Origin: Bacillota bacterium
GTDB lineage: Bacteria; Bacillota; Clostridia; Peptostreptococcales; Anaerovoracaceae
Assembly (NCBI GenBank): GCA_016283945.1
Contig: JAEENW010000108.1
Location: forward strand, 1 to 15,786
DNA: 15,786 bases
Direction: 5' to 3'
Position 1 is the first letter of the stretch. Every line of letters starts with the position of its first letter. The translations under genes were made by a program, and so were the position numbers. The notes beneath the pieces were generated by a model. The model saw nothing but the letters and a program-made list of their open reading frames with translations, was not told the origin of the DNA and made no database searches. Of the stretch, positions 1-6,741 are shown in pieces.

Positions 1-72
1 AGAGAGCACGGAAAGAACGGCGTCGCGGATGTATTCGCGAAGCTGATAGCTGCTTATGACTACGCTGAATAG
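1..72 (+). CDS. C-terminal end of an unidentified protein (partial)
   Basis: Frame 1 is open from the first base to a TAG at 70-72 and encodes 23 residues ending AKLIAAYDYAE. The composition, with alternating charged and hydrophobic residues like an amphipathic helix, looks like the end of a real soluble protein. The start lies outside the window. No family can be named from so short a tail. No terminator follows directly; the first convincing one on this strand is at 364-405. It could also be a chance open frame, since 24 codons are not statistically strong. Confidence 0.45.
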   Translation, partial: REHGKNGVADVFAKLIAAYDYAE

Positions 73-148
73 AGGCTGGCTCATGGATGTATTCCTCCGT
101 GCTGTACGGACTCTGCGCGGCGCTTTCCATGCCGGCGCGTCAACCGGT

Positions 149-178
149 TTGGATTAGCGTACACTTAATAAATATATA
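149..178 (+). promoter_or_regulatory. Candidate promoter for the intergenic RNA
   Basis: TTGGAT at 149-154 and TATATA at 173-178 are separated by 18 bases within an AT-rich island in an otherwise GC-rich region. A start near 185 would give a transcript of about 220 bases ending at the terminator at 364-405. The spacing is one base over ideal and the -35 box is imperfect, so this is only a candidate. Confidence 0.4.
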
Positions 179-184
179 ACTTAA

Positions 185-405
185 CGTCCTGTTCTGTAAA
201 CAATTAAATGGCTGGATCGTAGAGCTCGGCGCCTAAGCGCGAAGTGCTGCGCCCCGCGGTCAACTTCGCTGATGTGAGGATACGCCCGACGGGGCCTTAT
301 CCTCTGATTTGTGAGGGTAAGGGTCTGTTTTCATTGTATGATAGGGCAGTTTCAGTTCTTTTGCCGCTCCTTCCCGGTACAGCCCGGAGCAGAGGAGCGG
401 TTTTT
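185..405 (+). ncRNA. Candidate structured noncoding RNA with alternative helices
   Basis: This stretch has no credible protein gene but has several strong inverted repeats before a terminator. Helix 1 pairs 239-245 (GCGAAGT) with 263-269 (ACTTCGC), with an inner GC stem. Helix 2 pairs 276-282 (GAGGATA) with 298-304 (TATCCTC), topped by 284-287/292-295 around a GACG loop. Helix 3 pairs 295-304 (CCTTATCCTC) with 313-322 (GAGGGTAAGG). Helices 2 and 3 share bases 298-304, so they exclude each other. The 5' end is inferred from the promoter candidate. It does not match the core motifs I remember for tmRNA, RNase P RNA, SRP RNA or 6S RNA. It could instead be the long 3' untranslated region of the gene ending at 72. 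Confidence 0.4.
364..405 (+). terminator. Intrinsic terminator
   Basis: CCGCTCCT at 364-371 pairs perfectly with AGGAGCGG at 393-400, and CCGG at 374-377 can pair with CCGG at 384-387 inside the loop. Five T residues follow at 401-405. On the minus strand the hairpin is followed by CAAAAG, so it has no U-tract that way and does not clearly serve the minus-strand gene ending at 411. Confidence 0.85.
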
Positions 406-410
406 ATATC

Positions 411-632
411 TCATGGGAGTATGTCCTCAAGCGCGTCCGCCAGGTGAAGCGGGGAAAGCTGCTCGCGGTTGAAAAGCGCGATGATGACCTCGATCATCCT
501 CTTTTCTACGGTGATGTCTTCGATCACTATGTCTTCCTTTCCTTCTTCCTTCAGTATGAGCCCGTAGCGCTCGATCCCGCAGACCATAGAGGTGATCATC
601 TCGTACCTGAATATTCTGGTTTCGCTGCTCAT
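411..632 (-). CDS. DUF6514-like small protein
   Basis: This 73-residue protein reads toward the left. Residues 1-45 look like paired beta strands (YEMITSMVCGIERYGLIL, then EDIVIEDITVEKRMI). The end, LFNREQLSPLHLADALEDIL, resembles the C-terminal 'LSPIHLxDVVEDFL' signature I recall for DUF6514, a small clostridial family of unknown function. I chose ATG at 632 because GGAAAGG precedes it at a workable distance; a TTG at 698 extends the frame but has no ribosome binding site and adds an unlikely leader. It is cytoplasmic with no membrane segment or signal peptide. It is divergent from the pilus operon and shares an intergenic region of about 240 bases with it. No function is assigned; the family call rests on memory of the motif. 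Confidence 0.72.
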   Translation of the reverse strand: MSSETRIFRYEMITSMVCGIERYGLILKEEGKEDIVIEDITVEKRMIEVIIALFNREQLSPLHLADALEDILP

Positions 633-790
633 CTCAGAGCCATCCTTTCCGAGGCGCAGCTCCATAAGTATATTTACGCGCGGCGGGGCATGGAACAAAA
701 GAATGTAGATGGATAGCCCATGAGCTTTTTATATCTGCCGGCGGTTAGGGATCCCGGCGCGTAATGCTGTGTCAAAAATGGAAAAATCTG

Positions 791-819
791 TTTACAAGCT
801 CAGGTTGAAATGGTAATAT
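791..819 (+). promoter_or_regulatory. Sigma-A-type promoter of the pilus operon
   Basis: TTTACA (791-796) and TAATAT (814-819) are separated by exactly 17 bases. Transcription would start near 826, leaving an untranslated leader of about 50 bases before the ATG at 875. The rest of the 633-874 gap between the divergent genes shows no clear operator repeat or riboswitch-like fold. Confidence 0.7.
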
Positions 820-874
820 ATGGCAAGAAATATTTTACAGTCAGGTCTGATGATCGCTGCTGAGGAGGTGCGAT

Positions 875-2398
875 ATGAAAAAGATCATTTCATTGTTGGC
901 TGCTATGGCGCTTATCGCGGCGTCAGCGGGCGCGGTCTTCGCCGCGACCGGCACGGGAAGCGTCAGCGTCACCGGGGCGAAGGAGGGTGAGACCTACAGC
1001 TTCTACAGAGTGCTGGATCTGGATTACCTGGCGAATGGCGGACAGGAGGCCTTCGCGTACACAGTGAACCCCGATTTTCAGGACTTCTTCGACGCCGCTC
1101 TGGAAAAGACAGGCGGTGAGAGCGCCAGGGCTCACGAGGTCTACGAGTACATCAACGCTCAGAACACGGCGGACGAGCTGGAGGCGCTTTGCGTCGCTCT
1201 GGGAAGCTACGCGCTGGACCGCTCGATAGCTCCGGCGATGGCTCTCGAGACCGACGCTTCGGGCTCAGCGTCGAAGGACGACGCCGGCTTCGGATACTAT
1301 CTGATGGTTCCCGAGGCGGAGAGCGGCTCCGCCATATTCGCTCTCGACACCGTCAAGCCGGACGCGGAGATCGCCAACAAGTCGGTTTATCCGACGGTCA
1401 CGAAGACCGTGAGCGACGCGGACGAGACGGACGCCGAAACTAACGTCGCCGGCGTGGGCGACGTACTGACGTTCAAACTCAGCTCCGCTGTGCCGGTCAT
1501 GACGGGGTATACCTCGTATACCTTCCGCTTCGTGGATACCATGACGAACATGAGCTACGTTCCGGACAGCGCCGAGGTGACGGTCGGAGGCGTCAGCGCT
1601 CTCAAGGCCGGCGACGCTGGCTACGCGGAGCACGTGAGCTACGACGCCGGTACTAAGACCCTGACCGTGGACGTTCCGGATTTCATCTCATACAAGGACA
1701 GCGCCGGGGCTCCCGTGGTGATGACTTACGAGGCTGTTCTGGACAGCAGCGCGGTCATAGGCGGCGGCGGTAATCCCAACGTGGCGAAGATAGTCTTCTC
1801 GAACGATCCCAGGACTGAGGAGACGGACGAGTCCGAAGAGGTGAGGACGGTCACCTTCGCCCTCGTGTTCGTGCTTGACAAGGTCCTGAAGAACGGCGAT
1901 GCCTACGAGCCTCTGACCGGCTCGAGCTGGATGCTGGAGTTCAGGAACAAGACTAGCGGGGAATGGGAGACAGTGTACTCGCCCGGCGCGGACGGGGGAA
2001 GCGCGGTCATCCGCGAGGGAGCCTCCGTGAGCCTCGAAGACCCCGTTTTCAGCTTCTCCGGACTGGACGCCGGCGACTACAGGCTCACCGAGACTGATGC
2101 CCCCGAGGGCTACAGGCTGCTGGACGATCCCATTCTGTTCACTGTCAACTCGGAAGGCCAGATCACCGACGGCGCCGGCTCGCTCAAGTCGCTCGCGATA
2201 GACATAACGTCCGATCCTATGAGCTCCGTAGCAGAGACGGGCGCCGAGCTCACCGCGGGCAGGGTATCGGCCAAGGTCGTCAACACCACCTTCGAGAAGC
2301 TGCCCGGAACGGGCGGCGACGGCCTCGGGCTGGTGTTTTCCGTCGCGATACTGCTGCTCGTCGCGGCTCTGATCCCACGCAGGGGCAGGGATGAGTGA
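875..2398 (+). CDS. Major pilin, SpaA/FimA-type, LPGTG-anchored
   Basis: This 507-residue protein is the likely shaft subunit of a sortase-assembled pilus. Residues 1-23 form a signal peptide ending VFA. A fimbrial isopeptide D2-type domain spans about 174-325, with PTVTKTV (candidate bond lysine K177) and the FVDTM segment (D221). An SpaA/Cna-B domain spans about 332-430, with the entry FVLDKV (K336) and LTETDAPEGY (E406), the usual lysine and glutamate of an internal isopeptide bond. The cell-wall sorting signal is LPGTG at 476-480, then a hydrophobic helix and the basic tail RRGRDE. The ribosome binding site GAGGAGGTG is five bases from the ATG. The stop overlaps the next start as TGATG. 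The canonical pilin motif YPK reads YPT here (residues 172-174), so the inter-subunit lysine is uncertain. Confidence 0.93.
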   Translation: MKKIISLLAAMALIAASAGAVFAATGTGSVSVTGAKEGETYSFYRVLDLDYLANGGQEAFAYTVNPDFQDFFDAALEKTGGESARAHEVYEYINAQNTADELEALCVALGSYALDRSIAPAMALETDASGSASKDDAGFGYYLMVPEAESGSAIFALDTVKPDAEIANKSVYPTVTKTVSDADETDAETNVAGVGDVLTFKLSSAVPVMTGYTSYTFRFVDTMTNMSYVPDSAEVTVGGVSALKAGDAGYAEHVSYDAGTKTLTVDVPDFISYKDSAGAPVVMTYEAVLDSSAVIGGGGNPNVAKIVFSNDPRTEETDESEEVRTVTFALVFVLDKVLKNGDAYEPLTGSSWMLEFRNKTSGEWETVYSPGADGGSAVIREGASVSLEDPVFSFSGLDAGDYRLTETDAPEGYRLLDDPILFTVNSEGQITDGAGSLKSLAIDITSDPMSSVAETGAELTAGRVSAKVVNTTFEKLPGTGGDGLGLVFSVAILLLVAALIPRRGRDE

Positions 2399-3048
2399 TG
2401 CGCACGGCTGCTCTGCTGCTGTCGGCGCTGCTCTTCATGTATCCTTACGCGGCGGACAGGATAAACGACGCGCGGCTCGGGACGGTCATAAAGGCCTACA
2501 CCGAGCAGGCTGAGGGGCTCAGCGCGGAGCAGGCGGAGGAGATGCTGAACGCCGCGGCCGGGTTCAACGCCAGGCTCGCGGCGATGCCGGGGACTTCACG
2601 CTGGCATCTTTCGGGAGAAGACCTGGAGGAATACGGCTCCCTGATGGATCTCTCCGGGACGGGTCTTATAGGCCGCGTGAGCTCGGGCGCCATAGGGCTG
2701 GACCTCCCGTTCTATCACGGGACAAGTGAAGCGGTGCTGCAGACCGCGGCGGGGCATCTTCGGGGAAGCTCCCTGCCGACAGGCGGCAAGGGAGAGCACG
2801 CGGTGATAACGGGGCATACAGGGCTCACGGGCGCGAGGCTGTTTACGGACATAGACAGGCTCGAGGCCGGGGACAGCTTCGACATCGATGTTCCCGGGAG
2901 GCGGCTCCGCTACGAGGTCGAGCGCGTCACAGTGGTGCTGCCGGACGAGATGGACGCCCTCGCGATAGAGGAGGGTGAGTGTCTGGCTACGCTGGTCACC
3001 TGTACCCCGTACGGAATCAATTCACACAGGCTGCTCGTGACGGGCTGA
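2398..3048 (+). CDS. srtC: Class C (pilin polymerase) sortase, ends at an in-frame TGA
   Basis: This 216-residue enzyme would join pilin subunits by cleaving LPxTG and linking to a pilin lysine, outside the membrane. Residues 3-20 form the N-terminal membrane helix. The class C core is plain: LPFYHGTSEAVLQTAAGHL, then GSSLPTGG, HTGLTGARLF with catalytic His140, and TLVTCTPYGINSHRLLVTG with Cys202 and Arg211. ATG at 2398 is preferred over GTG at 2395 because it overlaps the pilin stop as TGATG behind AGGGATGAG. Two oddities appear. There is no DP[W/F/Y] lid motif; the matching region reads SRWHLS (W69). The protein stops right after the catalytic core, whereas class C enzymes usually continue for about 60 residues into a second membrane helix. 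That helix is still encoded in the same frame after the TGA at 3046-3048. Confidence 0.92.
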   Translation: MRTAALLLSALLFMYPYAADRINDARLGTVIKAYTEQAEGLSAEQAEEMLNAAAGFNARLAAMPGTSRWHLSGEDLEEYGSLMDLSGTGLIGRVSSGAIGLDLPFYHGTSEAVLQTAAGHLRGSSLPTGGKGEHAVITGHTGLTGARLFTDIDRLEAGDSFDIDVPGRRLRYEVERVTVVLPDEMDALAIEEGECLATLVTCTPYGINSHRLLVTG

Positions 3049-3237
3049 CTTAAGGAGATACTTCCCGCGGAAGAGGGGGGAGAGCGGGTGAGCACTGCTC
3101 TGATCGTCAGGAAAGGGCGCCTGCCAGGGCCTACTGTAATGTTCGCCGTCGGGACAGCGCTGGCGCTGTGGACTGTATCCGGGCGCGCGGTACGAGGGAC
3201 GGCCGCGAAACAAAGAAAACAGGGGGGATCTTCATGA
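3049..3237 (+). pseudogene. Detached C-terminal membrane segment of the class C sortase (or mini-ORF 3088-3237)
   Basis: After the TGA at 3046-3048 the same frame stays open for 62 codons to a TGA at 3235-3237. It encodes an acidic linker (LKEILPAEEGGER), a hydrophobic helix (PTVMFAVGTALALWTVSG) and a basic tail (KQRKQ). This is the expected end of a class C sortase, and together with the upstream part gives about 279 residues, the usual family length. The final stop overlaps the next gene's ATG as ATGA, the same coupling seen elsewhere in the operon. It may be a remnant of a nonsense-mutated gene, a readthrough extension, or a separate 49-residue protein from GTG at 3088, which has a good ribosome binding site (AGGGGGGAG). 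The sequence alone does not decide among these. Confidence 0.7.
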
Positions 3238-4535
3238 GGATAACAGGATGCGCGCGGATCTTGGCGGCAGCGGCGGCGATGATCCTGCTTTGGCCGGCTG
3301 CTTCTGGACCGAAGGGCGCCGTCCGCGCCACGGGCAGCGGCTGCTCGCTGACGCTCGTCTTCGAGACCGATGCGGGGCCTGTGAGCGGAGCGCTGTTCAG
3401 CTTGTTCGCGGCAGGACCGGGCGAGGAGGGCATTGTGGAGGCTGTGGGGATGAAGGCTCTTGCCTCGGCTGTGACGGACGCCTCGGGAGAGGCGCGCTTT
3501 GAAGGCCTCGCAGAGGGGGCGTATCTGGTCCGCGGCGAGAGCGTCTGTCTGGACGGGACGGTCTTCGAGCCCGAGGCTTTTACAGTCAGGCTTCCATACA
3601 AGCTCGAGTCGGGCGGGGCGCGGAAGGACGTCCGCGCGGAGATCAAGTACAAGATAAGGACTCCGGAGCCGCCAGGAGGACCGGAGTCGCCAGGCGAACC
3701 TGAGCTGCACGAACCGCCGGGTGAGCCCGAACCGCCCGGGCCTTCGGGTGAGTCTGAACCGCCTGAAGTTCCGGAGGAGCTTCCGCCGGATGAAGACGCT
3801 CCGCCCGTGGAGCCTGACTCCCCGCCGGAAATCGGACCGCAGCCTCCCGCCGCTGAAGAGCCTCCGGTCACAGTGCCCGGAGACAATCCCCAGACCGGAG
3901 TATTCAGCAGGGCGCCTTATCTGCTGATCTCGGCAGGCCTGCTCCTGCTCACAGCGGGGCTGATATCGGGGATCGCGGCAGAGCGCGGCGAGCTCGCGGC
4001 GCAGAGGGCCGCCGCGGAGGACCTCAGGGCTTACAGGGCAGCGGTCTCGGAGCGGCTGGACGCTGCGCGGGACGCCGCGGAGCTGCGGGCGGAGTCTTTC
4101 GCTGAGGCTGTGCCGTATACTTCAGATCTGTCTGCCGCGGAGCCGGATCTCCAGGACGTGAACGGCATGATAGGGGTCCTCTCTTTCCCGGACAGGAGGA
4201 AGAGCTTCGCTGTGCGGGGAGAGTGGTCGGACGAGCTGCTTTTGAGGGGACCGTGCAGGATATCGGGAAGCGCGGCGGCGCGCGATCTCGTGATCGCGGG
4301 ACACAATTACAGATCTCACCTGAGGTTTCTGTGGGAAGCCGGAGAAGGCGAGCGCGCCGAGTTCACCGGGGCAGACGGAAGGGTACTCAGCTATGCCGCG
4401 GCAGCGGTCGAGAGGATAGCGGGAAGCGACGTTCAGGCGATGTCCTCGGGAGACTGGGACCTCACCGTCTTCACATGCACGGCTGACGCGAGGGACCGGA
4501 TCGCGGTGCGCTTCAGGCTGACGGAGGAACTATGA
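3234..4535 (+). CDS. Basal/minor pilin fused to a sortase domain
   Basis: This is a 433-residue two-part protein. Residues 1-25 are a signal peptide. Residues about 33-140 form a pilin domain resembling basal/minor pilins (GAYLVRGE, then FEPEAFTVRLPY), without the usual Cna-B lysine and glutamate. A proline/glutamate-rich linker of about 70 residues leads to the sorting signal NPQTG (218-222) and one membrane helix (about 227-248). A charged, probably helical stretch follows, then a sortase fold at about 318-431: LVIAGHNYRSH with His357, LTVFTCT with Cys415, and RIAVRF with Arg422. ATG at 3234 is chosen for its AGGGGGG site and ATGA overlap; a GTG at 3168 lacks support. The fused enzyme resembles clostridial class B/D-type sortases that anchor proteins to the wall. 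An in-frame GTG at 3873 could give the sortase half alone. The simple topology places the sortase domain in the cytoplasm, which is unexpected. Confidence 0.88.
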   Translation: MRITGCARILAAAAAMILLWPAASGPKGAVRATGSGCSLTLVFETDAGPVSGALFSLFAAGPGEEGIVEAVGMKALASAVTDASGEARFEGLAEGAYLVRGESVCLDGTVFEPEAFTVRLPYKLESGGARKDVRAEIKYKIRTPEPPGGPESPGEPELHEPPGEPEPPGPSGESEPPEVPEELPPDEDAPPVEPDSPPEIGPQPPAAEEPPVTVPGDNPQTGVFSRAPYLLISAGLLLLTAGLISGIAAERGELAAQRAAAEDLRAYRAAVSERLDAARDAAELRAESFAEAVPYTSDLSAAEPDLQDVNGMIGVLSFPDRRKSFAVRGEWSDELLLRGPCRISGSAAARDLVIAGHNYRSHLRFLWEAGEGERAEFTGADGRVLSYAAAAVERIAGSDVQAMSSGDWDLTVFTCTADARDRIAVRFRLTEEL

Positions 4536-6709
4536 ATAAGAGCACAAGGAAAGCTTTCAGGGGGGCGGCGGCGCTTCTTCTCGCCTCGGTGCTGCTGGCG
4601 ATAGTAGGCCTTTGCGGCTACAGCGAGGCTTCAGGTGCACCGCTTGGCGGGACCGGAGGAAGGGGCGCGGAGGGGCGCGTTCTGCGCCTGGTGACGGGAG
4701 GAGCGTTCAGGATCTCTTCCGGATCGGCGCTCCTGGCCGCGGCGCCTCTCAGGTCCGCGGGTGAATGGCCCGAGTTCTGTCCGCGCGATTCCTGGATGGA
4801 AAGGGCTCCCGGGGATATATCGGAGCTCACGGAGATAGTATTCGTCAGCGATCACGAACCCCCGGCGGACTTCCTGTTCTCATGGGCGGCAGACGCGGAG
4901 GGGACCGGAAGCATCACTGCCTTTTTCCTGCCGGAAGGAAGGGTAGTCATAAGCAGCTCCTCCGCGGGTATAAGCTTCCCGGAGGACTGCAAGTCGATGT
5001 TCGCGGAGCTCGCGTCCCTCAGATCTGTCAGCTTCGAGATCCCTGCGGATCTGTCCCGGACTGAATCGCTGCGGCAGATGTTCCAGTACGATTATGAGCT
5101 CGAGGAGATCGAGTTCAACTTTATCAACGCGGACAGAGTCAGAGAGGCGCCCGACATGTTCGCGGGCTGCTGGGCGCTGCGCGAGCTGGATCTGTCCTGG
5201 CTCGGCTGCGGGCAGATGTTCGACACCATAAGGATGTTCTCTGACTGCACCGGCCTCAGGACCGTTACCGTGGACCCGGACAGCTGGCGAGCCGGAGAGG
5301 GTTTCTTCGCTGAGGACATGTTCAGCGGGGACAACTGCCTGCACAATTACTGCGGAGACGACGGAGGGCTGCACGCGGTCCCCGACGACGGAAGGAACGA
5401 GGGCTATCTGACGCCATCTCGGGAGATCCCGGGGCGCTGGCTGGACGTGCGCAGCCTCTCTTCTGCAGGAGGGCTTCCTGCCGACGGACCCTTTGAGTAC
5501 GTGCTCACGGTGAGCGGTCTGAGCCCGGGAGAGTCTGTGCGTAGCGGCTCTGGAGAGATCTTCCCAGCCGGGAGCGACGGCAGCGTCGACATCGCGATCA
5601 CCCTGGACGGCTCTCCCGCGGCTGAACGGGACAGCTTCAGGGGTATCAGCTTCATAATGCCCTTTGATGATCCCGGAGAGGCCGTGTATTCGGGCGGACG
5701 CTATTCGGCCGAGGAGCTGAGGCCCCTGCTCGCCGCAGTCGCGGATGAGCCTGAAAACTACAGCGTCCACCTGAGCTTTTTCCCTGAGCTTCCGGCGGAC
5801 GCGGACGGGGAGATATTCCGGGACCGCCCCGTATTCCGCCTCGGCCTTGGCGAGGTCTTCGTCAGCGAGGAGGACGGGACGCTCAGCGCGGATATGAGCG
5901 CTGAGAAAGGCCTGTACTTCATACCGATGCGCCTGAACTGCGGAGACGGCGGGGTGAGCTTCTCCGCGGGCTTCGGCGACATGTGGACGCTTACCATGGA
6001 GGAACTCAGGGAGTCTTCTCCCTGCATAGGCATTGAGATCGCGAGGAAGGAGTCGGACGCGTGCTTCCTTCTTCCCGAGGGAACCTCATTCAGCCTGCGG
6101 GAGAGCGACGCGGCAGGCTGCGACTCGTCCCTTGCTGTCATGAGGGACGGTGAGCTCTGCTTCGGGAGCTTCAAAGCCTTCGATGAGGAGCAGGGAAGCG
6201 CGGGAGCGGCTTCCCCGTTCTTCCCGGTCGACGGCTACTACAGGGCGGTGTTCACGAACAGCAGGGAGCTCCCGCCCATGACCGGGCCGATCATCGTATC
6301 AAAGCGCGACGCGGCCGACGGTTCGCCCATCGGCGGAGCGGAGTTCGAGCTTCGCGGAGCTGACGGGGATCTCATAGGCGTGGGCGTCTCAGACGCCTTC
6401 GGAACTCTTGAATTCCCGAACCTTCAGGACGGGGACTATACGCTCACGGAGACCTCGGCACCCGCGGGCTACGCCGGGGGGATGGCCTTTACGGTCAGCG
6501 TCGAGGGGGGAGCCGCTGTCCGCGTCGAGCCCTGCGGAGAACCGGGCTCTTTGGGCGCGGGATACGCCGTCATCGATGGCGGCATCGTCACCGTGTTCAA
6601 CGAGCGCATCCCTCAGGCGGAGCTTCCCGCGACGGGCGGCCCGGGGCTCAGTGCGTACGCGCTGATATCAGCGGCCTGGCTTATCGGAATATACTTAAAG
6701 CGCTTCTGA
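4532..6709 (+). CDS. LPATG-anchored adhesin/tip pilin with BspA-like (DUF285) region
   Basis: This 725-residue surface protein probably sits at the pilus tip or on the wall. Residues about 9-34 form a signal peptide. Residues about 156-252 contain leucine-rich BspA/DUF285-type repeats (MFAELASLRSVSF, MFAGCWALRELDLSWL, MFSDCTGLRTVTV), a fold linked to adhesion in other surface proteins. The middle (about 290-580) is probably beta-rich and not recognised. An SpaA-type domain follows at about 586-665, with IIVSKRD (K591) and LTETSAPAGY (E640), fit for an internal isopeptide bond. LPATG at 698-702, a short hydrophobic helix and the tail KRF complete the sorting signal. The ATG overlaps the upstream stop as ATGA behind GGAGG. 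No terminator is visible after the stop. The binding target cannot be read from the sequence. Confidence 0.88.
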   Translation: MNKSTRKAFRGAAALLLASVLLAIVGLCGYSEASGAPLGGTGGRGAEGRVLRLVTGGAFRISSGSALLAAAPLRSAGEWPEFCPRDSWMERAPGDISELTEIVFVSDHEPPADFLFSWAADAEGTGSITAFFLPEGRVVISSSSAGISFPEDCKSMFAELASLRSVSFEIPADLSRTESLRQMFQYDYELEEIEFNFINADRVREAPDMFAGCWALRELDLSWLGCGQMFDTIRMFSDCTGLRTVTVDPDSWRAGEGFFAEDMFSGDNCLHNYCGDDGGLHAVPDDGRNEGYLTPSREIPGRWLDVRSLSSAGGLPADGPFEYVLTVSGLSPGESVRSGSGEIFPAGSDGSVDIAITLDGSPAAERDSFRGISFIMPFDDPGEAVYSGGRYSAEELRPLLAAVADEPENYSVHLSFFPELPADADGEIFRDRPVFRLGLGEVFVSEEDGTLSADMSAEKGLYFIPMRLNCGDGGVSFSAGFGDMWTLTMEELRESSPCIGIEIARKESDACFLLPEGTSFSLRESDAAGCDSSLAVMRDGELCFGSFKAFDEEQGSAGAASPFFPVDGYYRAVFTNSRELPPMTGPIIVSKRDAADGSPIGGAEFELRGADGDLIGVGVSDAFGTLEFPNLQDGDYTLTETSAPAGYAGGMAFTVSVEGGAAVRVEPCGEPGSLGAGYAVIDGGIVTVFNERIPQAELPATGGPGLSAYALISAAWLIGIYLKRF

Positions 6710-6741
6710 ATATACTTTATACGCTGCGCTCCGTTCTGTGA

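Noticed and set aside
185..405. 6S RNA, tmRNA, SRP RNA or RNase P RNA.
   Set aside because: The known core motifs of tmRNA, SRP RNA and RNase P RNA are absent, and I could not form the long closed rod with a central bubble expected for 6S RNA.
3046..3048. General reassignment of TGA to an amino acid in this organism.
   Set aside because: The pilin, the fusion gene, the adhesin and the MscS gene all end at TGA with overlapping starts, so TGA is a normal stop here.
3168..3233. GTG at 3168 as the start of the pilin-sortase fusion.
   Set aside because: It has no ribosome binding site and would place an arginine-rich leader ahead of a clear signal peptide; ATG at 3234 has AGGGGGG and the ATGA overlap.
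2910..3886. Long minus-strand frames over the sortase/pilin-sortase junction, rich in Ser, Gly and Arg.
   Set aside because: They are complements of the proline/glutamate linker and GC-rich coding sequence, without motifs or start signals.
3660..3890. The repetitive Pro/Glu/Gly coding stretch as a DNA tandem repeat or recombination hot spot.
   Set aside because: The units are irregular and fit a wall-spanning linker; no exact repeat unit is visible.
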